Shown: piece after piece, positions 1-13,185 of the stretch
How positions within the stretch are numbered: the first letter of the stretch is position 1
Layout: every line of letters starts with the position of its first letter
Origin: Acer yangbiense
Lineage: Eukaryota; Streptophyta; Magnoliopsida; Sapindales; Sapindaceae
Reading direction: 5' to 3'
Assembly (NCBI GenBank): GCA_008009225.1
Contig: CM017764.1
Coordinates: forward strand, 12,299,486 to 12,363,485
DNA length: 64,000 bases
The notes under the pieces: generated by a model
Told to the model about the DNA's origin: nothing
Databases searched by the model: none
Seen by the model: the letters and a program-made list of their open reading frames with translations, nothing else
Program-made: the position numbers and the translations under genes

Positions 1-125
1 CTAACTGATATCACAAATCAGAAGAATAAGTAGGAGGAGAAAGTGAGCAAGTCCTTTATCCAAAATAGCAAAAAAAAGTAACAAGAGGTGAGAAATTTAG
101 TCCTACTAACATTAGCCAGAATTCA

Positions 126-410
126 ATGCCTGAAAAGTTGGGTGGTGTTAATAGTTCTAAGGTCAGTAATGGAAATAAAGGGATGAGACAGCCCCAAAAG
201 CCTATTGTACAAGCAAGTGTAAGTAAGGAAATTGATAGTGCTAAAGTCCTACGCCAATTTCATAAAGAAGTCTTTGAATTCGAAGCCAAATTTATTGAGA
301 AGAAATCGTCAAGGGAGGCAGATACTTGTAAGCCTGCTGTGCATACAGGTAACAACTTTGATGTGGTTGCCTCTCATTTGGAAGAGGCTATGGCAGTGGT
401 CTTCGAGTAG
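126..410 (+). pseudogene. LINE ORF1 C-terminal fragment
   Basis: An open stretch of 94 codons precedes the endonuclease ORF by about 25 bases. It is Lys/Glu/Ser-rich and has no recognisable zinc knuckle in the part seen. Its position directly ahead of ORF2 marks it as the tail of the LINE ORF1 (nucleic-acid-binding) protein. The upstream part is interrupted or outside the window. The assignment rests on position, not on a motif. Confidence 0.6.
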
Positions 411-434
411 GGGGTGCTTGTTTTTCTCTTTCCT

Positions 435-3400
435 ATGATTTGTGTGTGGAATGTGAGGGGGGTGGGGAAGAAAACTTTTTTGAGGAACATTTAAGACCTT
501 CGAAGAATGCATCATTTTGACATTTTAGCGATTTTTGAACCAAGAATTAGTGGATCCAAAGCACAACAGATCATTCAAACTTTAGGTTTTGATAAATGCT
601 TTATTATGGATGCTGAGGGATTCTCTGAGGGCATTTGGCTCCTTTGAAATGAGAGTGGGATTAAGATTCAAGTTATTGCCAAGTCTAGACATTGTATTAC
701 TGCACTGATTAGGGATCAGAATGCCTTATGGATACTTACAGTTGCTTATGCTAACCCGTGTGCTACTATTAGAAGGCTTCTTTGGAGTTACCTTGACGCC
801 ATTATAAGTTGTTTTGACATGCCGTGACTTGTTACAGGTGATTTCAATGAAATCACTAATATCTCAGAAAAAAAAGGAAGAAGAGATACTTACTCCAAAA
901 GTGGGTTTACGAACTGGATCGATCGTAATAACATGGTGGACATGAAATTTACTGGCCCGAAGTTCACTTGGAAGAATAAAAGAGGCATTAGTGAAGAGAT
1001 ATGAAAGAGGTTAGATAGAGCTGTTTGCTCTATGGATTGAAGAATACACTATGCTGAGGGTTTTGTAAACATTTACCTAAAGTAATGTCTGATCATTGCC
1101 CGGTTCTCATCCAATTGCAGAGTAATCACATCTTTACTTTTGACTCTAAACCATTTAGACTTGAAGCTATGTGGTTGAAACACAAGTTGTTTGATGATGT
1201 TATTTTAAATAATTGGGATTCACAGGGAGAGAACACTTCGAATAAGCTATAAAACCTGACAGGAGTCCTTCATCGGTGGAATAAAGAGGAATTCAGTAAC
1301 CTCTTTCGCAATAAGAGGAGATTGCTGGCTCGAATTCAAGGGATCCAAAAAAGGTTGGCTGCAAGACCCTCTCGCTCACTTTCTCTCCTTGAAGAATCTC
1401 TTCTGAAAGATTATAATATCACTCTTGAGTAAGAAGAGATTTTTTGGAAGCAGAAGTCTAGGAATTGTTGGCTCAGAGAAGGCGATTTTTCCACTGTTAT
1501 CAGAAGGAGAAGAAATAAAATTGAAAGTCTCAAGAAAGATGATGGCCAATGGATTGAGGACATCAATGGAATGAAAGAGGAAGCTGTCTACTACTTTAGA
1601 AAATTGTTCGAAGAGAAGCATAGCTCTAGTGATTATTTAAGTCTTCCCCAATTATACCCGAAACTAAACCCCTCTGATCTTGCGGGTATTGGTGTAGTTG
1701 TCAGTGAATAAGAGGTTAAGCAAGGTTTGTTCGGTATTGGGGGATTTAAGGCGTCTGGACCCGATGGTTTCCCTGTTGTGGTTTTTCAAAAATTTTGGAA
1801 CTGTTGTAAGAAGGACCTGATAAATATGGTTTCTGATTGCTTCATGAAGGGGCGTATTACTGAGGATATCAATCAAACACTCATTGCCCGTATACCTAAA
1901 ATTCCCAACCAAGATGACCCAATTCAGACCTATCAGCCTATGTAACACAACTTATAAACTGTTGAGTAAGATTTTGGTGCAAATGATTAGAATTTTCCTT
2001 CCTGAGATTGTAAGCCCTAACCAGGTTGCCTTTGTCCCTAGAAGATAGATCGAGGACAACATTGTTGTAGCCCAAGAGGTCCTCCATAAACTTAAGAATG
2101 CAAAAGGGAAACTGGGTTACATGGCGTGGAAAATCGACTTGGATAAAGCCTATGATAGGCTACAATGGAGTTTTATCAAGAAGGTGCTGGAGGAAGTTGG
2201 CGTTGAGGAACAGATAATCAATCTGATCATGAGCTGCATTTCTAGTGTCCAATACAAAGTAATTCTGAATGGGGAATTATCCGAGGGATTCACTCCTAAA
2301 AGTGGCATAAGACAAGGCGACACATTCTCCCCATACATTTTTGTCTTCTGTATGGAGAAGCTATCCTATATTATTAGTCTAAAGCTTATGGAAGGTAATT
2401 GGACTCCTATTAAAGTTTCTAGAGGAGGTCCCAAAATCTCCTATCTATTTTCCACGGATGACCTCATCCTCTTTGGTGAAGCTTTGATGATCCAAGCGGA
2501 GACCATGAAGGAATGCCTCAACACTTTTTGTGATCTTTCAGGGCAACAAGTTAATTTTCCTAAGTCTAGAATCTATTGTTCTGGTAATATTTGTGACAAT
2601 TTTGCTAGTGCTTTGGCTAATGTGTGTGGGTCTCCTACTACCAAAAATTTGGGTAACTATTTGGGTGTCCCACTCATACATGGCCGTATTACTAAAAACA
2701 CTTACAAATATATTTTTGTTAAGTCTCAAAAGAGACTTGCCTCTTAGAAAAATGCATCTATTTCTTTGGCTGGTATATGTACTCTCATCAAAGTTGTGGC
2801 TTCAACTCTTCCCATCTATGCAATGCAGTCCATAAAGCTACCTGCTAAGGTCTATGCTAGTTTAGATAAGCTCAATAGAGACTTCTTATGGGGCAGTAAT
2901 GAAGAGCACATGAAAGTGCATTTGGTGAATTAGGACAATGTTGTTCTCCTAAAAAGAATAGAGGTTTAGGCATAAAAAAAAAAAAAAATGAAACTTATGA
3001 ACCAAGCTCTGCTGGCAAAAACTGGTTGGAGATTGCTGCGTAATGATAATGGATTATGGGCTAAGATGCTCAAGGATAAATATCTTAGAGGAATGGATCT
3101 GGTGGTGCCTGACACTATGAAGTCTAGAATCTGCTTAAGCACCTGGAGAGGATTTACTTGTGGGGCCAAACTCCTTTCTAAGAGTATCCAGTGGAGAGTG
3201 GGAGATGGGAAAAGGGTGAGATTTTGGTCAGATAACTAGGTTCCTGAACTTGGCTGTCTTCGAAGGTTTGTCATTCTTCCTATGTCCGAAGCTCATTGTT
3301 CAGAATTGGTTAATGAGTACCTGATGCCTTACAATTGGAATGTTCAAAAGCTAGCAGCAGTGGTGCCTTAGCATGTGGTTCAACGTATTGTTAGTATCCA

Positions 3401-4523
3401 TGCTGGTTCCTTACTGAATGTCCAGGATGAAATAATTTGGGGGCCCTCTTCAAATGGAGATTTCATTGTCAAAAGTGCATATGAGAGAAATTTCAAGGAT
3501 GATGACGTGCCTTCTTGGAGATGGGATTTCATATGGAAGCTAAAACTTCCACCTATGGTGATATATTTCTTATGGATCTTCCTTCATGGCAAACTACTCA
3601 CCAATGATCATAGAGCTACTAGAGGCCTAACACAAGATGTCTCTTGTGAAAGATGTAATGCGGGCTGTGAGGATGTGGAACATGTCTTCAGAGGTTGCGA
3701 GGTTTCAATCGGCATTTGGGAAGATGTGTGCAAGGGGGTCTCCAAGAATCGAATGTTCAAGCTTGACTGAGAGGAGTGGATCCATCAGAATTTGAAATGC
3801 AACAAAACGATCATGGAGAGATGTCTGAATTATCTTCTTTTCGCAATGGTTCTTTGGTTCATATGGAAGTGGAGATGTGATAAAATTTTCATCCCTAACT
3901 TTAAGCTTCCTAGTTGTCCTGGCATGATCATTTTAAAGTTTGTGAAGTCTTGGCTGGATGCTAATAATAGTGTGGAGTTAAATCTTGAGCTAAGGACATG
4001 TATGCTCTCTTGGAAACCTCCATCTCAGGGATGGGTGAAAATTAATGTTGATGGTAGTAGATATCTTGGCTCAGAGGCCATTGCTACATGAGGTGTTATT
4101 AGAGACCACCAGAAGAATTGGTGGGGAGGCTTTGCTCTGAATGAGGGGCTGGGGAGTGTCATTGAAGCTGAGCTTTGGGCTATTATGGAAGGCTTAAAGT
4201 GTGCTTGGATGGCTGGTTATAAACAGATTATTGTTGAATCAGACTCTTATGAAGCTGTCCTTCTTGTCAATACTGACACCTCCTTCTACCATCCTCATCT
4301 TAGCATCATTCAAGCTTGCAGAGGTTTTATTGACAAAGACTAGAGATGCTCTGTTCTTCATGTCTACAGAGAATGCAACAGAGTTGCTGATGGCCTTGCA
4401 ACCCTTGGTCACTCACTTCAGCTGGGAATCACTCCCTTTGATGAGCCTCCCTCTTTCATTTGTGGTATGCTGGAAGATGATTTAGAGGAGATCTCCTTTG
4501 CTAGGTCCATTCCTAGTCTTTAG
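435..4523 (+). pseudogene. LINE ORF2: endonuclease - reverse transcriptase - RNase H, broken
   Basis: The frame begins with ATG at 435 (MICVWNVRG, the usual start of plant LINE endonucleases) and contains LVTGDFNEI near 830-855. Reverse transcriptase is clearest at 2121-2747, with KIDLDKAYD, SGIRQGD and an FSTDD motif in place of the usual FADD box. A zinc-binding RVT block lies at about 3430-3740 (CERCNAGCEDVEHVF). An RNase H fold starts near 4020 (GWVKINVDGS) and runs to the stop at 4521. Several in-frame stops and at least one shift near the A-run at 2970-2988 break it. The protein cannot be made as it stands. Confidence 0.9.
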
Positions 4524-4562
4524 TTTTTGTGCTGTTCTGGGCTAGTTTCCCACCCCATTCAC

Positions 4563-4594
<32 letters not shown>

Positions 4595-4596
<2 letters not shown>

Positions 4597-5040
4597 TTTA
4601 CGTTAATCGTTAAAATCAAACAAAACGAGATAAAGTCAGAGGCAGGGGGGTATTTGTTGATTTATTAAACCTCTAGATTTATGTGTATTTATTGCATACA
4701 AAAGTAGGTAAGTAAAATTAACCACGATGCACCAACAGTCAGAAACAACAAACAAGCAACTCTTTTGTTTTGTACTTTGTCTCTCCTAAGTCCTAAGCGG
4801 TCAGCTCAGCAATGAAATTACGAAAATGACCGGAAACAAACACGTGTCATCAGGAGACCCACTTACTGTAACCAGAATCGGTGGCACTCAAAAATCAAAA
4901 AATTGGAAGCATAAGAAGTATCTGCTCTGAATAATGTTATGTTATTTATCCATTCCATTCAATTCACATAACAAAACCAACAAAACTGTTGAATCCAACA
5001 ACACACAAATACGAGGTCAACCACTCCGGTCTGTGTAAAA
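4595..5040 (+). promoter_or_regulatory. Presumed promoter and first untranslated exon of the LEC14B gene
   Basis: This is the only unique stretch between the LINE poly(A) tail and the LEC14B coding exons. A good splice donor (AAAAG|GTGAGA at 5041/5042) pairs with the acceptor TTTTGCAG ending at 5500, giving a likely 5'UTR intron of 5042-5500. I did not find a convincing TATA box, so the transcription start is not fixed. The LINE tail sits within roughly 400 bases of the presumed first exon. Confidence 0.45.
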
Positions 5041-5640
5041 GGTGAGACCTTTCGTGCTTTCAACATGCGATTCTTGTTCTGTTCTGTTCGACTTTTATTC
5101 GATTATGGAATGGAAGGATCTGTTTTGTCTTTTAATTCGGTTAATTTCTGTTGATGTTCTGATTCTGTTTTCAACACAATCGCTTTACATGTGAAGTAGA
5201 AAATTAGTATTTTATAATGCATATTAAGAACAAGAGAGAGATTCTGTAACTTTGTTCTAGTTCAGTCTGTTAAAGATGGCGCCATAGATGATATAAAAAA
5301 TAAAAAATAAAAAATAAAAAAAACAAAAAAAGAGGGCTGATTGTGTGATAAATTATTGGTGAAGAAGATTATTTTTAACAAATTAACGCTGCATAGTGAT
5401 TGTGCATTTGTGCTCCATCTTTCACAGGAGTAGCAACTAGATTTCATTGTGTTTATGTTCAAACTATTTTGTTGTTAAGAAGATGATTTTAATTTTGCAG
5501 GGTGCACATATTTGTATGAACTTGTATAAAAGGGTGATATGAAGGCTCGGCATAGTTGTAAATGCTTAACCAATACTGACTATTGCTTTTGGTTTTGAGC
5601 TGACATGTTTGTAAGGCCTTCTGGAGTTTCCATTGACGAA

Positions 5641-8600
5641 ATGGGTTATGCGTTGAGTAGGCTGGAGATAGAAGAATTTTACGATGAAGGCAGTGCCATT
5701 AATGAAGCTAGTAACAGTCATGGTAAATCCAAGAGACCATTGGATTTAGACCATGAGATTGCCCAGCTAACAAAGCTGAGATCAGAACCACATCAGCAGC
5801 TGAGTAAAGCAATTCCCGGCGGGGAACGGGACTTGCCTGTTTCCCTGGTGAAGATGTTGGCAGGTAGAGAATGCAATTATTCAGGAAGAGGAAAGTTCTC
5901 ATCAGCAGATCGTTGTCATGTACTAAGTAGATATTTACCTGTCAATGGACCTTGGCTTGTTGACCAGATGCCTAGCCGAGCATATGTCTCTCAGTTTTCA
6001 GCTGATGGGTCTCTATTTTTCGCTGGATTTCAGGTATTATGTCTATTGCTCTATTAGAATTCTGATACTTACTCAAATGTATCAAATGGTTGAAGCAGGC
6101 ATATGTTAAGGAGGTTTTTTGGTTCCATTAAATGTGTTATTTTCCTAAATGGACCTCAGTAACACGAAGGCAACGGAGGCTGATTAGTGTTTCTGCAGTA
6201 AAATTTCATATTTTTATTTATTCTTTCAATATTTATTTCAGGGAAGCCAAATCAAAATATACAATGTGGAAAGAGGGTGGAAAGTACAGAAGAATATCTA
6301 TGCCAAAAGTCTGCGTTGGACGATTACCGATACGTCTCTTTCCCCAGATCAATGTCATCTTGTGAGTTCGAGTATCTGATTAATAAAAGTTTGCCTATAA
6401 GAGATGCCCTTATGATCTGAAAACTCATGCCTTTTAACTAAACTTGTGCTGTCTTGTTATGTTTGGTTGCCACTGGAAACTCACCATGACATATCATGCA
6501 TATACATGCAACAATAAATGAAATGGAGGCCTTGAACCACTACAAATTAATTTTTAAGTGGAAATTGCAATATAAGAGAATGTATGAGGGGGAGGACGGA
6601 ATGAACTATCATGCACTTACTAACTGGTGGAACCGTGGAAGGGTATCACTTCCTCCACCCAAGAAAATGTAATTATAGGTTGCAGGTCCAATGACACCAG
6701 TTCAGAGCCAAATGATGTATACACAAGCTACAAAGTTCAAATTGTGGCTGACAATTATATGAAATTTTGAAAGATTGAGTTAACCTCGATTGCCCAGTTT
6801 TCCTATGACCACCTAGAACTTTTGTGATACAAACTTATAAGATGTCATAATGTGGTACATTAAAAACTCGTGAGCAAAAGTAGACCAAAACTTATATTAA
6901 ACAAAAAAAAAAAAAAATGGTCACCTGAAGAAACAAATTTTGAAAATCTTAAAGACACTGAATCAGCAATATTAAGTTGGTCTCTTTCTTGCAACTTCAG
7001 GTATAGGATGATGCCTTTGTCCATTTTGATTGATAATATATTGTAATTATCAAGTCTATTTTAGTTTTAGTTGTTTTATTTTCTTTTTTACCTCCCCATA
7101 ATGATTCAGTTTGTCTGATGACATTAACATGCTCTCCCAAATGGCTTGAGGCCTGAAATATGTGTTTTATAAGGTATATCTCTGTCTTTTGCAGGTTTAT
7201 GCAAGCATGTCTCCGATTGTCCATATAGTTAATGTTGGTTCTGCGGCTACAGAGTCTGTTGCAAATATTACGGTACAATTTTTCTGCAGAAAAGCTTGTT
7301 CATTATATAGAATGAGATGAAATTTCACCTGCTTACTGTGATATTTTGACATCAGTTGAAATTTAGCCCAACCCAATTGTTTTATCCTGACTTTTTAGCA
7401 GTAAGGTTTTTAGACTGTAACCTGATGAGCCATTATACTATTGATCAGTGTGAAGGGTTTACTTGCAGTGTAAATGTACTGATGGAAGTGATTGGTGCAT
7501 GTGGATGCACATGCACATCATCATAATGGGTGTTTAGGGAGTTGTGGTAGCTAGGTCAGGAAATCTACTAGCTGGATGACAACGTCTTTAGTTGTCCCCT
7601 ATCCAAATGTCAAAAGGTTTTTCATATGATAAAAAGCATGGCAACTAGAGTCGTGTTTAATGTGGCACTGTGGCACATTGCTTTGCCACAGAGGATGGAA
7701 GCCATGGAACTTACTGGTGATACTATCACAACCATCATCCATCTGTACTAAAATCGCGGCCATTCTTCCTATGCATGCTTTACACTTCAGATGACATATT
7801 TTCTATTAGGCGATACATGGTTTGATTTCTGGGTATAAAAAAAAATAGGGAAAAGAAGAAGGGATACATGGTTTTTGAGATTCTTTGTGCTGTGAAGTTC
7901 CTTTCATAACCATATAGTCCTTGAGCCTGTTGATGGATGATGATGCTAGCAGGTTGTCATTTGTTTGGTTTTCTTTATTGCAGTATTTTACAATATCATT
8001 CATGTTTCCTGTTCTATTCACAATAGATATTAGATACTATATATTTTTTAAGAAGGATATATGGTTTTTGAGACTTCTTTTTGTTGTAAAGTTCTACTCA
8101 TTAAATTATAATTGTTAAACCTCTTTGTGTTGATGAGTAATTGAAGCATATCAAGTTTTATTTATTATTATTATTATTATTGAAGCAATTTCAATGTTAA
8201 AATTGGTTGATACATTGGTGTCCCATGCTATGCAGGAGCTTCATGATGGATTGGACCTTTCCACTGCTGGTGACGGGAGTTATTCTTTTGGTATCTTCTC
8301 TGTGAAATTTTCAACCGATGGAAAAGAACTTGTTGCTGGAAGTAGTGATGATTCTATATATGTTTATGATCTAGAAGCGAACAAGCTTTCTCTTAGAATT
8401 CCGGCACACTTGGTAAAGATAGTTATAGTGATCCTCACATCCTGTATCTAATCTTCTATTTATGCCGTATGCTTCTCCATTTGATTATATACTTTTGATA
8501 TATTTCTGCCATAGTTAAAATTATGCCAAGTATTTATCGAAAGAAAAAAAAAATTATGCTAAGTCACTGGAGTTTCAAACGGATGTCATGTTGATATGTG

Positions 8601-11571
8601 ATTAAAGGCCTTGAATTGAATATGATTGCAACATTTAAATTGAGGTTATGTTTCCAATAGAAAACTTGAGAAAATGAAGTTATTAGTTGGCGTTCTAACA
8701 GTGAATTTATATTTTCTATTTTTTTTTCCTGTTTTAGTGACGAATAAAGCTTTATTACTATGTGCAGAACTCTGTTTGAGTAGGGCTAGGGATGCAGATT
8801 TGTCTAGGTTCTAAAGTTCTATATGTGTTTTATGTTGCAGTCAGATGTCAACACTGTATGTTTTGCCGATGAAAGTGGCCATCTAATCTATTCTGGGAGT
8901 GATGATAATCTTTGTAAGGTAAATTCAATTCTGTTTTCAACTAGATGTTTTGGTGATGTTATGCATAGTAAGTAGTTATGCTTGTGAGTTTCCATGAATA
9001 TAATTGACATCTTTAAGCTCATTATATTTCTTATCATTAGCCATTAAGTCTTAACTAATAGTTTCCTCTTGGTTGTTTGAATAATGATCACAACAGCATA
9101 GGTGACAAAAAATTGTGGTGCAACTGTAGCACTCAACTTTGTTCTATTCATATGTAGCTATAATTTTTTTGGTATTGGATTCGACTGAGTTGAAACGAGT
9201 TTGTTGTTAGGATTCTTTCTCATCTCTGATATCACACCCATTCATTGCATTTGAAAGCAGTGCTACAATGCCTGTAAGAGATGAAAACTTGTGATATAGG
9301 CTCATAAATGTTAGAAGGTTGGAACCTCTTACTCATGGAACTACTAGCAGCTGGAGGGGTTAGATAGGCTAAGAAACCAGGCAGGGTGGGGAGATGGTGC
9401 GGGATGTATAGTTGAGCTACTGAGTGATCCAAATGGGGAATGTCTCCTATCATATTCCATCTTTTTACCTGTTCAACTCATTGTAGGTATGTCAGCATAT
9501 GTCAGAAGGACAGGCAGGAGACAGCAGTTAGCCGTAGAAAATGATGGAATATGCCAATTCAAATATGTCATAAAAATAATGTGTAGTACCTTTGCACATG
9601 TTTAGAAAAAAATGAAAAATTATTTAAAAAGCTCATATTTATGCAACTAATGACGGTCATTAGTTGCATAAATAAAGGAAATGCTGTGGTTTGAATAGCT
9701 TAACTTTGATAAGGTTGTTTTTCTGGATAGATTACAGCTGACTAGAAGTGTTTACGGATGGTGGTGATAATGGTGAATTGGTGATTGAGATCCATAACGA
9801 TTAACAAATGACACCTTATAATATGCTGAATTTGTCAGATTCTGTTATTTAATAACTTGGATATGATCCTTCTGAACTTGTAATTAGAATTTATGTTTGG
9901 ACGCTTTCCATTATATTTTTGTCTCTAGAAGCAAATTATTGGATTCGTGAGGAAGGAAAAGGAAATGGATATGTTTATTCTTTTGGGGTCAAGGAATATA
10001 GGATAATGTTAAACTTTCTACAGGTGTGGGATAGACGCTGTTTGACTGCAACAGGGAAGGCAGCAGGGATCCTGACAGGACACCTAGAAGGCATTACATT
10101 TCTTGACAGCCGTGGAGATGGTCGTTATTTAATCTCAAATGGTAAAGATCAGGCCATCAAACTGTGGGATATTCGGAAAATGTCCTCTAATGCTTCCTGG
10201 TATGTTTACTTTCTGGCTTCTTATGGTGCTTTAAGAAACAGTTATTTGGTTATACGGATTCAGTTCATATATGATGCATGTCCTGTGTTTTCTTCCCATT
10301 GATGTATGTGTATCACCTTAGCATTATCAACCAAACAAATCACCTGTGTTCTTTCAATCGCTTCTAAATTTGAAAAAGTATGATAAAGAAAAATATGCGT
10401 TAATGGATGGTTTCGTAATTGTCTAAAATATTGCTCAAATTGAGTGCCATAAAACAATGTACATGAAAAATGCTAACTACAGTCTTTGTTCATTCCAGCG
10501 ATGTAGAGCGTAGACCTTATGAATGGGATTACAGATGGATGGACTACCCACCTCAGGCAAGAGATTTGAAACACCCAGGTGATCAGTCGGTTGCTACATA
10601 TACAGGCCATTCTGTCTTGCGTACTCTTATTCGTTGCTACTTTTCCCCTGAATATAGGCAAGTATCACTATTTTTTCCTCTTAATGTAAACTTATGTTCA
10701 CAATGATTTGGAAGTTTGGAAGTTGTCTGATGTGTTCACATCACTCGCCAATAGACTTGGGTTTTTGAAATGATATTTCAACTGGCTTTACTCTTTAGCC
10801 ATGCCTTAAGTTTGGTCATAGTTTCACCTGGAAAAAAATTGTGTACCCTGGATTACGATATTTACATTTTCTTATTTCACTTTCTGCAGCACTGGGCAAA
10901 AGTATATCTACACTGGATCTCATGATTCCTGTGTTTATGTCTATGATCTGGTGAGTAATCTAATCATATGCTTCTTACACATTATCTGCGTGCTTTAAGC
11001 CATTTTTGTAGTTGCAAACTAGAGATGCATCTGGATGGGTAAACCGGAGGATGCAATCCTCTTTAATGCATATGAAAGGAGATTCAAAAACACATATTTT
11101 CGGATTTATGCAGAAAATTTGTAGAATTGAACATTAATTGGATGGTTATACTACTAATTGCTCTCGCTCATCCAGAAAAAACTATGGATTGTCATCGGAT
11201 GAAATGCTATTCACGGATAGTAGTTTCAAGCTTGGCCAATATAAAGATAGTGCTAATATGACAGTCGTCATCTTACATGCTTTTGTTATGGTGTTTATGA
11301 TGCATCATGCATGAATAATTGTTCTTATCGTTTCCTTTTACTGTGTTCTGTTTGTTGATTACGGTATTTATAAATATAGGTGAGTGGAGCCCAAGTAGCT
11401 GTACTCAAACACCATAATTCACCTGTAAGAGATTGTAGTTGGCACCCGAATTACCCAATGCTTGTGAGCTCTTCCTGGGAGGGAGATGTCATCAGATGGG
11501 AATTTCCAGAAAACGGAAAAACTCCAACCCCTATGAGCAAGAAGAGAATCCGAAGAAGACACTTCTATTGA
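5641..11571 (+). CDS. LEC14B: LEC14B-like WD40 protein (DCAF11/WDR23 family)
   Basis: Coding exons: 5641-6033, 6242-6361, 7195-7272, 8236-8412, 8841-8918, 10024-10199, 10499-10657, 10890-10950, 11380-11571; 1434 nt, 477 aa, phases all consistent. The ATG at 5641 (MGYALSRLE) is preferred over the in-frame ATG at 5605 because the family starts this way. About seven WD repeats are visible, including GSSDDSIYVYDLE, SGSDDNLCKVWDRR, SNGKDQAIKLWDIRK and SSSWEGDVIRWEF; the protein ends in KKRIRRRHFY. The KVWDRR and KLWDIRK repeats fit the WDxR (DWD) signature of substrate receptors for CUL4-DDB1 ubiquitin ligases, to which the animal relative DCAF11 belongs; the ligase role is inference here. All introns are GT-AG except intron 10658-10889, which is GC-AG. 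A 5'UTR intron (5042-5500) is likely. Confidence 0.95.
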
Positions 11572-12889
11572 AGGCTACGTAAGTTATTCGTAATATAATG
11601 CGGTGAACATATTTTAAAATTACAGTTGCTTTATATGATATAATGAAGTATAAGAAATTAAGAAGCATGCCAAGATGAAAAAAACTACAACTTATCATAA
11701 TCACAAAGCTGAGCTGTACAGAAAGAAACTCTGATGTTAAGACAATGGTGTTGGCATATTGTATTGATTTCCTGAATAAATATTGTATTGCATTATCCTG
11801 AATAAATATTGTATTGATTTCCTGAATAAATATCGTATTGCATTATCCTATATAAATCACCTTTTCTGAATAAATTACGTAAGTTGTTGTCAACACTATG
11901 ATTTATGCAGTTCTCCAATAACTTGATCTTCATCAAGTTTCCACAGTTTGTGGTGGGACTTTCGAATGTACACGAGAGCCCAACCAAACAAAATAAAACG
12001 GCTAGAATAGCAACTGGGACACCCCTTGTCCAAAATATTTGACAATCATTTGTAAATGGCCAAGGAAAGGAGTCGATGAAAGTCCCACAAAATACTTAAT
12101 ATCATGTCAGATTAGTTTCCTTTAGACTGGTTGTTGCTTCTAAAAGCAAGAAACAATTTCTGAAATGAAAACCAAGCCATGTCCTGTAGATAAATTATAT
12201 GCTTTCAATGAAGAAGGTCATGAAGAGTCCATGTTTGGGAATAGAATAATCATTTAGGGGACCCTTAGCATGTATGATGAGTGATGAGGGAACATAAACA
12301 ATGAGGACCCCTACTTTGGGATTAAAAAAGAAAAAACCCCACATAGAATAATAGCATAATCAATGTTCATTTGCTTTGAAGTCATCTTAAAATTACCACA
12401 GGTAACAACCCTTTTTGGAATATAATTATCAAAATCCCCCACCTTTTTTTTTTTAAAATAAAAAATTATTCTCAATCAAAGAAGAAGCTTTAAGAATATT
12501 GATTAATATATAAGATTAGGCATGTTGTGCATGAAAGAGAAGATATTAGTGTGTGTTTGTTTGGATTTAAGTAAATTATCCCACCAAAAGCATAACAACT
12601 CTTGACTTAAAAGTGTGTTTTGATTGCACTCTCTTCTTCTACAAACAACTGCTTTTTCATAATGCACTTAAGAGTTATCGGGTTGAATTCTCGTCGTATT
12701 ATAAGAAGAAATCATTTAAGTTTTATCGATATTTTAAGTGTTTTCTTGCGTGTGTAACATACTAACATGTTCTAAAGTTGTATCATCATCAACTTCATCA
12801 TTGAGAAAATTTTCAGAGATGTTCTCAATATACACATTCAATATCAGAAATTAATAAATACTAATTTATCCATTAATTAATAAATTATA
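11572..12889. other. Spacer downstream of LEC14B
   Basis: It holds the presumed 3'UTR of the LEC14B gene and AT-rich DNA. A short tandem repeat at about 11760-11850 alternates blocks of the type CCTGAATAAATATTGTATTG. No further coding signal was seen. Confidence 0.5.
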
Positions 12890-13176
12890 GGACAATGGTA
12901 GATATCCAACCATTTTTGTCCAACTTTTTGTCCAACCCCTGATGTGTCAGTTGGTGAGTGGATATATGGATAAATCATTATTAATGTGCATCCACTCACC
13001 AACTGACACATCAGGGGTTGGACAAAAAGGTTGGACCCCTGATGTGAACCCCTGATGTGTCAGTTGGTGAGTGGATATATGGATAAATCATTATTAATGT
13101 GCATTCACTCACCAACTGACACATCATGGGTTGGACAAAAAGGTTGGATAAAAAGATTGGATGTGTAACATTATCC
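12890..13176. mobile_element. Small TIR element (287 bp) with duplicated hairpin, 9-bp TSD
   Basis: The element starts GGACAATGGTAG and ends GTAACATTATCC, which are imperfect inverted repeats. It is flanked by the perfect 9-bp repeat TAAATTATA (12881-12889 and 13177-13185). Nine-base duplications are typical of Mutator-like insertions. Inside, a hairpin whose arms of about 28-43 bases begin near CCCCTGATGTGTCAG occurs twice in tandem (about 12930-13040 and 13050-13150), separated by a short joining sequence. It has no coding capacity. Confidence 0.85.
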
Positions 13177-13185
13177 TAAATTATA

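Larger units (their letters stand above)
1..4594 (+). mobile_element. L1-type LINE retrotransposon, decayed, 5' end outside window
   Basis: A non-LTR retrotransposon runs from the window edge to a poly(A) tract at about 4564-4594. In order it shows the end of ORF1 (to 408), an AP-endonuclease region, a reverse transcriptase, a zinc-binding RVT region and a terminal RNase H. This order is that of plant L1-type LINEs. Reading frames are broken by many stops, several of which look like TGG or CAG turned into TGA/TAG, as expected from cytosine deamination. The element is therefore old and inactive. Its 5' end and any target-site duplication lie outside the window. Confidence 0.93.

Noticed and set aside
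10663..10668. Alternative GT donor in the LEC14B intron
   Set aside because: Using it shifts the phase of the next exon (STGQKYIYTG would be lost).
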